DNA of 64,000 nt, taken from the NCBI RefSeq assembly GCF_036452155.1, contig NZ_JAWJZY010000001.1. One strand, written 5' to 3'. Source of the stretch: Sorlinia euscelidii (GTDB taxonomy: Bacteria; Pseudomonadota; Alphaproteobacteria; Acetobacterales; Acetobacteraceae). Each line of letters starts with the position of its first letter. Within the stretch, counting starts at the first letter, position 1. A program made the position numbers and the translations under genes. Below are positions 17,069 to 26,721 of the stretch, piece after piece. The notes beneath the pieces are model-generated. The model did not search any database and was not told the origin of the DNA. It saw nothing but the letters and a program-made list of their open reading frames with translations.

Positions 17069-17578
17069 TCAACGTGTCGGACGCAGCAGAATGACTTTTT
17101 CACTGATTTTTACCTGGGGCGGGTTTTGCAGGCAGGAGATAAAGTAAAGCCCGACGGAAAAGGCGACATCTGACAGCACGATGAAGCACCATGCGAGATC
17201 AGAGATCTGACCCGGCCCCGCGCCGCGCCAGAGTGAGAAAAGCGCAAATGCGATGGAGAGCGGCCGCAGCCCCTGTAACATGATGCGCAAAGGGTTGGCA
17301 TGTCCCGGTCGGACGAGCACGCGCATACGCATAATCCCGACGAACAACGCCAGCCCCACTGCCCAGGAGAGGACGTCAAAAAACGCGGATGCCAGTCCCA
17401 ACCCGTTAATCACCATGATCAGAATGACCGACGTGGCGTAAAAAAGCAGCGCGCCGAGTTGAAAGCTCATCCCGACTTCAAATGGTGGCCATTTTTCCGG
17501 CAGGCGATCAGCGATCGGCTGGAAAACACGATCCAGAATCCAGAGATCCATCTGATTGACCCGAGAAACGAACGACAT
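17069..17578 (-). CDS. Multi-pass membrane protein, hypothetical
   Basis: 169 residues from ATG 17578, with AAGGTG 5 bp upstream. Longer frames begin upstream but have no RBS. Three to four hydrophobic segments: about residues 36-60 (FQLGALLFYATSVILIMVING), 62-80, 100-115 and 130-150. The C-terminus is basic. Family not recognised. Converges with the coiled-coil gene, with 11 bp between stops. Confidence 0.75.
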   Translation of the reverse strand: MSFVSRVNQMDLWILDRVFQPIADRLPEKWPPFEVGMSFQLGALLFYATSVILIMVINGLGLASAFFDVLSWAVGLALFVGIMRMRVLVRPGHANPLRIMLQGLRPLSIAFALFSLWRGAGPGQISDLAWCFIVLSDVAFSVGLYFISCLQNPPQVKISEKVILLRPTR

Positions 17579-17764
17579 AACGGCACCTTGCTGACTCGAC
17601 AGAGTTCGACCATACCACCTTGTCGACATTAACAAAACCGAGCGACCCTGATTTAACGCCCTGACAAAGATCCGTTTTCAGATTCATAAATAGCGTGACC
17701 GTCAAATAGACATTTTCCACCGCTGTGATAACGTCGCGTCATATTAAAAGGGCCAGCACCTCCC

Positions 17765-20533
17765 ATGATGAATTTTCTCAGACTCATCCCTCATTTTTTC
17801 CTGCTGGCATTCACCCTCAATGGGGTCTGGAATAGTCAGGCTCTCGCAGTCGGGCGCTTTGTCTCCGGCATGCAGGCCGGTGCCGCGGAAAATGTGCTGC
17901 GACGCACGCTCCCTAATGGCTTGACAGTCGTCATCGTGCCCAATCACTTTGCCCCTGTCGTCCGCACGCAGATGATCTACCGCGTCGGGTCAGCCATGAC
18001 GACGGATGAATTCCCCGGCACGGCCCATGCGCTTGAGCACATGATGTTCAATGGCACGTCAGAGGTCAGTCGCAGCCAGCTCTCCGCCATCAGCGCGCAT
18101 CTGGGAAATTTCAATAATGCTTCCACCACGGACGACATCACCCAATATTATTTCGAGGCGCCGGCTGAAAATCTCAATCTCCTGCTGCGAATTGAAGCGG
18201 ATCGCATGCAGCATCTTTCGCTCACTAAATCTGACTGGCAGCGTGAGCGTGGCGCAATTGAGCAGGAGGTCTCCCTCAATCTTTCCAAGCCGATCGCGCG
18301 CTATCTTGTCAAACAGAACGCCTATCTCTTCGCGGGCTCGCCCTATGCGCATGATGCGCTGGGCACGCGTGACTCATTTGACAAAACCGATACGGCGCGC
18401 CTGCGTCATTTTTACGAAACATGGTACCAGCCCAATAATGCCATCCTCCTTATCGTCGGGGATGTTGAGCCAAAAAAGGCGTTCCGTCAGGTTGCGGCGC
18501 ATTTTGGCAAGATTCCGTCGCACCCCCTCCCGGCGCGCCCCTCCTTCCACGAACATGATGTGACGGCCCGAACCATCCAAATGCAGAGCGATTACGCCTC
18601 AGGCATGTTCGTCATATCCTTTCCCGCGCCGGGCGCTGCGGATGCCGCTTACCCTGTGATGGAAGTGCTTGAGGATACGCTCAATAGTGAGAGGGGTGAC
18701 CTCGCTGCCCTGCGCGCATCAGGCGAGGCGCTTTATGCGGCGGCCTCATACGCACCTCGGCTCAAAGGCGGCGTCCTGATGGTTTACGCGGCCTTTCCCC
18801 AGGGTGGTGACCCACAGCCCCTCCTGAAAAAAGTGCGTCAGATCCTCGAGAATGTCCGTCTGCACGGCATCGCCCCCTCCCTCGTCGCCGCCGCGAAACG
18901 CAAATCATTGACGGATGCCGCGGCCGCGGCCAACAGCATTGGCGGCCTGGCGTCAAACTGGGCGGATGCCCTCGCGATTGACCCGAAAGCCACGCCACAG
19001 ACGTTGGCGGACGCAGTGGCCCGTGTAACGGGTGCAGACGTTAATGCGCTTGCCCAAAAGGTGTTGAAGTCAGAGAAGGCCCTGACGGGGATCATCCTGC
19101 CCAGTCAACATGCTGACGCGCCGGAACCTGCCGGTAAAGTGACGGAGAAATTTCTCCCCACCCCTGAAAAAGGCACTTCCCTGCCTGATTGGGCCAATGA
19201 CGCGCTTTCACGCCTGAAGCTGCCCAAACCTTTGCCTCAACCGGAGGTTTTCCATCTGGATAATGGCCTGACGCTGATGGTGAAGCCTGAACCGGAAAGC
19301 AGGACAATCCAGCTTGTTGGCGGGGTGAAAAATAACCCCTTCTTACAGGACCCTCCGGGCAAGGAAGGTCTGCTCAATCTGACGGATCAGCTTTTCTTCT
19401 ATGGCAGTTCGGCGCATGATCGCGTGAAATTTGCCGAAGCGCTCGATGATCTCGGCGCGGATGCGGATACGGGGCTGACATTTTCCGTCACGGCGCTGAC
19501 CGATAAATTTGATGCGGCCTTTCACCTCATGGCAGAAGTTGAACGCCATCCCGCTTTCCGGTCGCGTGACTTTCAGACGATGAAGCAGCAGTCCATCGCG
19601 ACGCTTCCTGGCGTGATCGATTCGCCGGATTACCGTCTTGACCGCGACATATTGAAGAAACTCAACCCGCCGAAAGACCCCTCTCTTCGTGAAGCGACAC
19701 CTGCGTCCGTGCGCGCGATCACGCGCGAGGATGTGATCGAAACCTATCGTAAAGTGTTTCGTCCCGATCGCACCACGATCGTCGTCATCGGTAATATCAC
19801 GTCGAAACACGCTCTCGATCTCATCAAATCAGCTTTCGGAAATTGGAAAAACCCGGACTCACAAATGGCGCTGGATTACCCGCCCCGACCGAACAACGAG
19901 CCCGGCGAGATTTATGTCGCTGACCCCGGGAGAACCCAGAGCGATGTGACATTGGTGGAAAATATCGACCAGGGCATTCGCAACCCGGACCGCTATGCGC
20001 TCGAATTCGGGAATGAGGTGCTGGGGGGCGGCTTCAATGCGCGCCTCTTGCAGAAACTGCGTGTGGAGACGGGTCTCGTCTATTCCGTTGGAAGCGGTTT
20101 CTCCTGGGCGCGGAATCGGGGCGCATTCACGATTTCCTATGGTGCGGACCCGGATAAAGCCGACAAAGCGCGTGAACTGGCCGCGCAGGAACTCAACCAA
20201 CTTTGCGCTGCGCCGATCTCGGCAGACACATTGCGGACAGTGAAAGCCTCGATGCTGCGTGCGATTCCGATGAGCCGCGCCAGTTTCAGCAGCCTCGCCA
20301 GTATTTATCTCAGCCTGAAATCCCTCGGATTGCCATTGGTTGAGGAAGATCGGAAGGCTCAGGCGATTTTCGACATGACGCCGCAAAATGTTCAACATGC
20401 TTTCTGCGCGCATACGGCGACATCGAGGCTTGTCACCGCCATACTCGGCCCGGAACAAAATGCTGCCACGCCTGTCCCAGACGCCAAGCGACGCCATGCC
20501 GATGTGAAAGGCGGCTCTAAGGCTTCTCAATGA
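17765..20533 (+). CDS. M16-family zinc metallopeptidase, two-domain, exported
   Basis: 922 residues. An N-terminal hydrophobic signal segment ends near residue 30, so the protein is probably periplasmic. The first M16 half has the inverted zinc motif HALEH (HxxEH), with the third ligand Glu in ERGAIEQEV downstream. The second half (from about residue 490, LDNGLTLMVKPE) has the same fold but no HxxEH, as in pitrilysin-like enzymes where that half is inactive and shapes the chamber. It degrades peptides or small proteins; substrate unknown. Monocistronic. The stop overlaps the msrB stop region by 17 bp on opposite strands. Confidence 0.92.
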   Translation: MMNFLRLIPHFFLLAFTLNGVWNSQALAVGRFVSGMQAGAAENVLRRTLPNGLTVVIVPNHFAPVVRTQMIYRVGSAMTTDEFPGTAHALEHMMFNGTSEVSRSQLSAISAHLGNFNNASTTDDITQYYFEAPAENLNLLLRIEADRMQHLSLTKSDWQRERGAIEQEVSLNLSKPIARYLVKQNAYLFAGSPYAHDALGTRDSFDKTDTARLRHFYETWYQPNNAILLIVGDVEPKKAFRQVAAHFGKIPSHPLPARPSFHEHDVTARTIQMQSDYASGMFVISFPAPGAADAAYPVMEVLEDTLNSERGDLAALRASGEALYAAASYAPRLKGGVLMVYAAFPQGGDPQPLLKKVRQILENVRLHGIAPSLVAAAKRKSLTDAAAAANSIGGLASNWADALAIDPKATPQTLADAVARVTGADVNALAQKVLKSEKALTGIILPSQHADAPEPAGKVTEKFLPTPEKGTSLPDWANDALSRLKLPKPLPQPEVFHLDNGLTLMVKPEPESRTIQLVGGVKNNPFLQDPPGKEGLLNLTDQLFFYGSSAHDRVKFAEALDDLGADADTGLTFSVTALTDKFDAAFHLMAEVERHPAFRSRDFQTMKQQSIATLPGVIDSPDYRLDRDILKKLNPPKDPSLREATPASVRAITREDVIETYRKVFRPDRTTIVVIGNITSKHALDLIKSAFGNWKNPDSQMALDYPPRPNNEPGEIYVADPGRTQSDVTLVENIDQGIRNPDRYALEFGNEVLGGGFNARLLQKLRVETGLVYSVGSGFSWARNRGAFTISYGADPDKADKARELAAQELNQLCAAPISADTLRTVKASMLRAIPMSRASFSSLASIYLSLKSLGLPLVEEDRKAQAIFDMTPQNVQHAFCAHTATSRLVTAILGPEQNAATPVPDAKRRHADVKGGSKASQ

Positions 20534-20906
20534 AATTGAGGGCCGCACCATTAACGCAGTAGCGCAGTCCGGTCGGTTGCGGACCGTCCGGGAAGACATG
20601 CCCCAAATGCCCCTGACATCGGGCGCAATGGATTTCCGTCCGCTCCATGGCGAGGCGGTGATCCACTTTCGTGCCGGCGGCGCCTTCCCTGACATCCCAG
20701 AATGACGGCCAGCCGGACCCGCTTTCATATTTCGTCTCTGAGGAAAAAAGCGAGGCCCCGCATTTGGCGCATCGATAATCGCCCCGGCGCTTCTCATAAA
20801 GGAGCGGGCTGGACCCTGGCGGTTCCGTACCGTGATTTTCGATGATGTGGCGTTGTGCCGGCGTTAAATGAGGCTTTTCATCGCGCTGGCCATCCTGCGT
20901 GCTCAC
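20517..20906 (-). CDS. msrB: Peptide-methionine (R)-S-oxide reductase
   Basis: 129 residues from GTG 20906, with AGGAG 9 bp upstream; longer readings in frame lack a family match. It contains two CxxC zinc motifs (CAKC and CARC), ESGSGWPSF, and the catalytic Cys in GLRYCVNGAAL. It reduces methionine-R-sulfoxide in proteins using thioredoxin. Its 3' end overlaps that of the M16 peptidase gene. No signal peptide, so cytoplasmic. Confidence 0.95.
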   Translation of the reverse strand: MSTQDGQRDEKPHLTPAQRHIIENHGTEPPGSSPLLYEKRRGDYRCAKCGASLFSSETKYESGSGWPSFWDVREGAAGTKVDHRLAMERTEIHCARCQGHLGHVFPDGPQPTGLRYCVNGAALNFIEKP

Positions 20907-21072
20907 GTGACTTTCTCCTGATTGAAAATGCCTGTATCCCATTGACCGGCATATAGAGAGATCTTGGCGCTTGTTCTGGCGCTTCAAGGGCTTACATAAA
21001 TTTTGAGAACGCATAAACTTCGCATTTACGTCAGATGGCGGCATGATGCTGACGGAGAACAGGAGATATTTA

Positions 21073-22611
21073 ATGGTTGCTGACGTCTTCCCGCGGCCGC
21101 GCCCGGTTATGCTCGTTATCCTGGATGGGTTCGGCTATAGTGAGGCGTATGAACATAACGCCGTGCGCCAGGCGCGGACGCCGCATTTTGACGCATTGAT
21201 GCAGACAAGTCCGCATGCCTTCCTGCGCACAAGCGGTGAGGATGTCGGTCTCCCCGAGGGGCAGATGGGCAATTCGGAAGTCGGCCATCTGACAATCGGT
21301 GCCGGACGCGTCGTCATGCAGGACCTGCCACGCATCTCGCGCGCGGTTAAAGATGACTCGCTGAAAGATAATGCGGCGCTTCAGGACCTTATCGAAAAAC
21401 TCAAAAAGTCCGGTGGGACCTGTCACCTCATGGGCCTTGTCTCGCCCGGTGGTGTGCATGCGCATCATCATCACATTGCAGCCCTCGCCCGCATTATCTC
21501 GGAGGAAGGGGTCGAAGTGGCCCTGCATCTCTTCACGGATGGCCGGGACACGCCCCCGCGTTCCGGAGAGGGGTTCATGGCGGAAATGGTTGACCTTCTG
21601 CCGGATGAAGCCCGGATTGCGACGGTCAGCGGCCGTTATTATGCGATGGATCGTGATAAGAGATGGGAGCGCGTCAAGCTTGCCTATGATGCTTTGGCTT
21701 TTGGCCAAGGCGCGCGTGCTGAGCGGGCGGAGGATGTGCTGCCTGCGTCCTATCGGAATGACGTGAATGATGAGTTCGTCTTACCGCACGTGATTGGCGA
21801 CTATCACGGCATGAAAGATGGCGACGCGCTGCTCGCGGCGAATTTCCGCGCCGATCGCATCCGTCAGATCCTCAATGCATTTTTACAGCCGCATTTCGAT
21901 GGTTTTGATCGTGGGCCGCGCATCACCTTCGTCGCAGCTGCCGGGATGACGCCGTACGGGGATGAGCTTGCCCCGCTCATGACAACGCTTTTCCCGAAGG
22001 AAAATCTTTCAGACCTCCTCGGTGAAGTCGTGGCATCGGCCGGTTTAAAACAATTGCGCATGGCGGAAACGGAGAAATATCCGCACGTCACTTATTTTCT
22101 GAATGGCGGTAAAGAGGGCGAATTAGCGGGTGAGGCGCGCATTCTGATCCCCTCCCCGAAAGTCGCGACATATGACCTTCAGCCTGAAATGTCCGCCGCC
22201 GAATTAACGGATCGCGCCGTTGAGGCGATTGAAAGCGCACAATTTGATCTCATTGTGCTGAATTTCGCCAATCCGGATATGGTAGGGCATTCCGGCATTC
22301 TTTCCGCCGCTATCAAAGCATGCGAAGCGGTGGATGAAAATCTCGGCCGCATCGATCAGGCGCTTGAGAAAGTCGGGGGCGCGCTGCTTGTGACAGCGGA
22401 TCATGGCAATTGTGAGACCATGAAAAATGATGAGACCGGTGGCGCGCATACGTCGCACACGCTCAACCTTGTTCCGGTTATCCTCAAGGCCCCGGGTGTA
22501 ACGAAAATTACGGATGGGCGTTTGGCCGATGTCGCCCCGACGCTTCTCGCGCTCCTTAAACTCAAGCAACCTCTGGCGATGACGGGGACGTCGCTGATCG
22601 CACCGCCGTGA
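21073..22611 (+). CDS. gpmI: 2,3-bisphosphoglycerate-independent phosphoglycerate mutase
   Basis: 512 residues from ATG 21073, 7 bp behind AGGAG at 21061-21065; an in-frame ATG at 21043 is less likely. Alkaline-phosphatase-superfamily motifs: LVILDGFGY with the metal Asp, the nucleophile Ser in GNSEVGHLTIGAGR, HLFTDGRDTPPRSG, GRYYAMDRDKRWER, NFRADRIRQI and TADHGNCE. It interconverts 3- and 2-phosphoglycerate with Mn2+. Single gene between the msrB and ctpA units. Confidence 0.97.
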   Translation: MVADVFPRPRPVMLVILDGFGYSEAYEHNAVRQARTPHFDALMQTSPHAFLRTSGEDVGLPEGQMGNSEVGHLTIGAGRVVMQDLPRISRAVKDDSLKDNAALQDLIEKLKKSGGTCHLMGLVSPGGVHAHHHHIAALARIISEEGVEVALHLFTDGRDTPPRSGEGFMAEMVDLLPDEARIATVSGRYYAMDRDKRWERVKLAYDALAFGQGARAERAEDVLPASYRNDVNDEFVLPHVIGDYHGMKDGDALLAANFRADRIRQILNAFLQPHFDGFDRGPRITFVAAAGMTPYGDELAPLMTTLFPKENLSDLLGEVVASAGLKQLRMAETEKYPHVTYFLNGGKEGELAGEARILIPSPKVATYDLQPEMSAAELTDRAVEAIESAQFDLIVLNFANPDMVGHSGILSAAIKACEAVDENLGRIDQALEKVGGALLVTADHGNCETMKNDETGGAHTSHTLNLVPVILKAPGVTKITDGRLADVAPTLLALLKLKQPLAMTGTSLIAPP

Positions 22612-22657
22612 CCTTTTGAGTCGGGACGCTTACCTCTCCGACAAGGCGAAGCCGAAC

Positions 22658-22678
22658 GGGTCAAAAGAGATTTGACCC
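22658..22678. repeat. Perfect 8-bp inverted repeat between gpmI and ctpA
   Basis: GGGTCAAA, five bases AGAGA, TTTGACCC. It lies 47 bp after the gpmI stop and about 130 bp before ctpA. No T tract follows on either strand, so it is not a standard terminator. It could be an mRNA 3'-end hairpin for gpmI or an operator for ctpA. Confidence 0.5.
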
Positions 22679-22808
22679 CCATGGCGCAGAATGTTTTAAA
22701 TCAATGTCGCCCGTTAGCGCGTCGCATGGCGTGGGGTGAAACTGTTCCGTCATGGCGGCCTCACCGCCCGGTAACGGGACAGACGTTATTTGTTGTAAGG
22801 ATCTCAGG

Positions 22809-24295
22809 ATGAAGCTCCGCACAGGTCTGATATTAGGATCAAGCTTTTTAGCAGGTTTGGGCGTGGCGTCATTCATCGGCCTCAGTGATCCGTCCCGTTA
22901 CCAATCTTTGATCGGCGCAAGCGCGCTTGCGCGTGACGCTTCCCAGAAAAGCGACTCTCCGGAAGAGACGCTCAAACTCCTGAATCTTTTCGGCTCCGTC
23001 CTTGACCTCGTCAAAAATGATTATGTTGAGCCAGTCACAGACAAGAAACTGATTGAGAACGCCCTGGATGGCCTGGTCGGTAATCTCGACCCGCACAGTT
23101 CTTTCATGACCGAAAAACAATATAAGGAGATGATGACCCAGATCAGCGGCAAATTCGGGGGCTGGGGACGAAGGTCATTTACGAAAATGGACATGTCCGC
23201 GTTGTATCGCCGATTGAGGGCACTCCGGCCTTCCGCGCCGGGATGAAGCCCGGCGATTACATTACGGAAGTCGATGGCAAATCCCTTAATGGAATGTCAC
23301 TTGACCAGGCCGTAATGAAAATGCGCGGTGATCCGGGCACGAAAGTGACGTTGACCATCATCCGGCCGAAAGCACCGAAACCGATCAAACTGACTTTGAC
23401 GCGTGAGATCATTCATATCCAGGTTGTGCGTTCCGCGGTGTATGGGCCGGTCGCCTATCTTCGTATCTCTGAATTTGACGATAATACGGATGCCGAGCTG
23501 CGCAAGGCATGGAGCGCGATTGCAAAGCAGCATAAAAAGGCTATCAAAGCCGTCATTATCGACCTTCGCCTCAACCCGGGTGGCAAGCTGGATCAAGCCG
23601 TCGCGGTCAGTGGCGATTTTATTAATACGGGTGAAATTGTCTCGACGCGGGGCCGTCACCCGGCGGATAATCACCGCTGGGACGCTTCGGGCAAGGACAT
23701 GACGCATGGCTTGCCGATTGTCGTCCTGATTGATGGGGGCTCCGCCTCCGCGAGCGAAATCGTGGCGGGCGCCTTGCAGGATCATCGACGCGCCGTGCTG
23801 GTCGGTCAGAAGTCTTTCGGTAAAGGCTCAGTGCAATCACTCTTCCCCCTGCCGGATGGCGGGGCTGTGCGGTTGACAACGGCGCGTTATTACACGCCCT
23901 CTGGGCGGTCAATCCAGGCGAAAGGTATTTTGCCGGATATCAGCGTCAAGCAGAGTGAAGATGATGACGGCTATGGTTACCATGAGGCTGATCTGAATCA
24001 CGTTCTGAGTAATTCCGGCGGTGTCAGCAAGGAAGTCTCCAAACGTGCCGACCTCCCCGCCATAACGAAATCCATCCCGGACCAGCCGCCTAAAAACTGG
24101 CCGGCCTTCAAGCTTGAGAAACCGGCAACCGATTTTCAGCTTCAGGAGGGCGTGCGTGTCGCGCGGGCTTTAGCGGGGTTGGCGGATGACGCTTATCCTC
24201 TCTCTAACCCGATATCGCAGACGGCAGTAAAGAAACAGGGTGAGGAGAAAGGCCAAGCCTCACCGCATAAGCGCGATCATGATGGTAAAGGGTAA
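22809..24295 (+). pseudogene. ctpA: S41-family C-terminal processing peptidase, one frameshift
   Basis: Start ATG 22809 with AAGGA upstream. The first frame encodes a signal/anchor segment, LVKNDYVEPV and LDPHSSFMTEKQYK, then fails at the five-G run 23157-23161. Adding one G restores GGLGTKVIYENG and the PDZ domain, then continues to AGMKPGDYITEVDG in the second frame. Catalytic Ser is in GGSASASEI and Lys in GQKSFGKGSVQ. The restored length is about 495 residues, normal for the family. CtpA-type peptidases trim periplasmic proteins. The defect is probably a base-calling error in a G run; if real, the protease is dead. Confidence 0.88.
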
Positions 24296-24419
24296 TCCGC
24301 CCCCCTCAGTCAAGCGAAATGACGATCGCGGAGGGACGTGTCTCCGGCATTTTCACGATCAGAGATGCCGGTGAATGTTCAGGCAAAAAAGGGCGCAGGG
24401 ATGAGGGAGGGTGACTTCA

Positions 24420-24899
24420 GTGACGCATAAATCTGACTTACCCTACCGGCCAAATGTCGGGATTGCGCTTTTCAACCAGACGGGGCAGATTTTCCTCGGG
24501 CGGCGCGCTGATATGCGGCGTGAGATCTGGCAGTGCCCCCAAGGCGGTATCGACGAAGATGAATCAGTCAGAGACGCCGCCATGCGTGAACTCAATGAGG
24601 AAATTGGCACACGTGCGGCGGTGATCGTCGGGGAACATCCGGATTGGCTGTCCTATGATCTGCCATCCCACCTTGTCGGCGTCGCTCTGGGCGGTGCCTT
24701 CCGCGGTCAGACCCAGAAATGGGTCGCGATGCGCTTTACGGGGCAGGATCACGATATCCGCCTCGACCGCCATCTCCCTGTTGAATTCAAAGATTGGCGG
24801 TGGGTCGACCTCGCCGAGGTGTTTTCCTACGAACTCGGCTTCAAGCGGTCTCTTTACCGTAAAATCCTGCCCATGCTCGCGCGCATGGCGCAGAGCTGA
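24420..24899 (+). CDS. rppH: RNA pyrophosphohydrolase
   Basis: 159 residues from GTG 24420, 9 bp after GGAGG at 24406-24410; another in-frame GTG at 24411 sits directly on that site. The Nudix box GGIDEDESVRDAAMRELNEE fits Gx5Ex7REUxEExGU fully. PYRPNVGIALFN and W-Q-x-PQGG are typical of RppH. It removes pyrophosphate from mRNA 5' ends to trigger decay. It lies downstream of ctpA and converges with the ABC exporter gene. Confidence 0.93.
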   Translation: MTHKSDLPYRPNVGIALFNQTGQIFLGRRADMRREIWQCPQGGIDEDESVRDAAMRELNEEIGTRAAVIVGEHPDWLSYDLPSHLVGVALGGAFRGQTQKWVAMRFTGQDHDIRLDRHLPVEFKDWRWVDLAEVFSYELGFKRSLYRKILPMLARMAQS

Positions 24900-24914
24900 G
24901 CGCTTTGAAAAGCG

Positions 24915-26711
24915 TCAAGCCTCGGTGAGCACGCCGAGGGACTGGTTTTCAACGAAGCGCGCGTAAAGCCCACCCCGGGCCAGTAACTCCTGATGCGTGC
25001 CGAATTCCACAGCCTGGCCATCGGCAAGGATGACAATCAGGTCAGCGCTCTGAATCGTCGCCAAACGATGTGCCACGACGATTGTCGTGCGTCCCTGTCG
25101 CAATTTCGCCAAAGTCTCCTGCACCTTAGCCTCATTCTCCGCATCCAGCGCGCTGGTTGCCTCATCAAGAAGTAAGAGGCGCGGGTCACGCAACAAGGCC
25201 CTGGCCAAAGCAACGCGTTGCCGTTGCCCGCCGGAAAGACGCCCCCCGCCCGGTCCGACAAGCGTGTGCAGGCCACGCGGTAATTCATGCGCGAAGTCAA
25301 CGGCAGCCGCTTCCGCGGCCGCAACAACCTCCGCCTCCGTCGCGTCGGGCCGACCTATATGAATATTCTCCGCAACGGAAAGATCGAATAACGTCGTATC
25401 CTGGCTGACATAGGCGATGGCGCTGCGCAGCACTTTCAAATCGAGGTCACGCAGGTCAACGCCGTCAAGCGTAATGCCGCCCGACGTGACATCATGCAAA
25501 CGCGGGATCAGGCTCAATGCCGTGGATTTACCCGCGCCGGAAGGCCCCACCAGTGCCACAGTCTGGCCAGGCGCGGCATGAAAACTCAGGTCACGCAGCC
25601 CCACACGCCCATCCGGGTAAGAGAACTGAACGTGGCTGAACATGAGATCGCCCCGCCCCTCCGGTAAATTCCGTGCGTTTGGACTTTGCGTAACGGCGGG
25701 CGGCTCATCAATAACGGCAAAAACACGTTCGACCCCGCCCAGCCCCTCCTGAAGCGCCGCATTGAGGGAGCCGAGTGCGCGGAGCGGACGGGACGCTGCA
25801 AAAAGCGCCGCGATGAAGGCGGTGAAGCCCCCGAAATCGGACCCGCCCATTGTCGAGCGCCACCCTGCAAAGCCCAGCACAAGGGCAATCGCGGTGCCGC
25901 CGAGAACTTCAAGCACCGGGTCAACGCGCGCCCGCCCGCGCGTGATCTTCATGAAAGCAACGTGCAGGAGTTCAAGAGAGTGGTCGATACGCCGGGTCTC
26001 AACAGGTTCCAGCCCATAGACACGCACCTGTCGGGCAAGGGCAAAACTTTCATTAAGGATGGAGGCGGTCTTGCCGATCTGCTCCTGCATACTGCCGGAC
26101 GCACGCCGCACGCGCCGACCGAGCTTCTGGATCGGCACGGCCGCGGCGGGGTAAAGCAGCAAGGCGATGAGGCTGAGTTCCCAGTCCGTATAAATCATGG
26201 AAAGGGCGAGGCCGATCACGGTTACAACATCACCCAGCGCATTGACCGCACGCACCATGGCGTCCCGGATCGAGACCGCATCAGTGGTGAAGCGACTGGC
26301 CCATTGCGCGGGCGCTTCACGCTCAATCCGTGCAATATCTGCCGATAAAGCATGTCCGAACATTCTGAATTGAAGGTTGCGGATCACGAGAAGAACCAGC
26401 GCCTGGACGCTCAGTGACTGCCCATATTGACACAGGGCCTTCAACCCGGTCAGCATCACCACCAGCGCGGGCACCTGATAGAGGATGCGTGGGTCGCGCG
26501 CCGTAAACATATCGACAGCCCGCTTGATGACGAGCGGGTAAAGCGCGGTCAGCCCCGCCGTCAATAATGTCAGGATGATAACGGCCGTCACACGCCATTT
26601 ATAATGACGGATCTCATCTCGCCAGATGCGCCAAAGGAGCGCCCTTCCCCGAGCGCCCTGAGGGTCAATTTTACGCGGCGGCGTGCGCGGCGCCATCATC
26701 GGCTTTGTCAT
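24915..26711 (-). CDS. ABC transporter, fused permease-ATPase (MsbA-like exporter)
   Basis: 598 residues. Six-helix export permease domain over about residues 35-330, then the nucleotide-binding domain: Walker A GPSGAGKS, signature LSGGQRQRVALARAL, Walker B LLLLDEATSALD and the switch His in VAHRL. Works as a homodimer in the inner membrane. MsbA/lipid-A or drug export are the common roles, and the substrate is not evident here. Last gene of the leftward DUF1285-cca-ABC group, starting 10 bp after the cca stop. Confidence 0.9.
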   Translation of the reverse strand: MTKPMMAPRTPPRKIDPQGARGRALLWRIWRDEIRHYKWRVTAVIILTLLTAGLTALYPLVIKRAVDMFTARDPRILYQVPALVVMLTGLKALCQYGQSLSVQALVLLVIRNLQFRMFGHALSADIARIEREAPAQWASRFTTDAVSIRDAMVRAVNALGDVVTVIGLALSMIYTDWELSLIALLLYPAAAVPIQKLGRRVRRASGSMQEQIGKTASILNESFALARQVRVYGLEPVETRRIDHSLELLHVAFMKITRGRARVDPVLEVLGGTAIALVLGFAGWRSTMGGSDFGGFTAFIAALFAASRPLRALGSLNAALQEGLGGVERVFAVIDEPPAVTQSPNARNLPEGRGDLMFSHVQFSYPDGRVGLRDLSFHAAPGQTVALVGPSGAGKSTALSLIPRLHDVTSGGITLDGVDLRDLDLKVLRSAIAYVSQDTTLFDLSVAENIHIGRPDATEAEVVAAAEAAAVDFAHELPRGLHTLVGPGGGRLSGGQRQRVALARALLRDPRLLLLDEATSALDAENEAKVQETLAKLRQGRTTIVVAHRLATIQSADLIVILADGQAVEFGTHQELLARGGLYARFVENQSLGVLTEA

Positions 26712-26721
26712 GGCGTCTCGT

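Noticed and set aside
17060..17079. CGACAC/GTGTCG hairpin between two convergent genes
   Set aside because: Only a 6-bp stem with no T tract on either side, and it overlaps the stop of the membrane protein gene; not enough to call a terminator.
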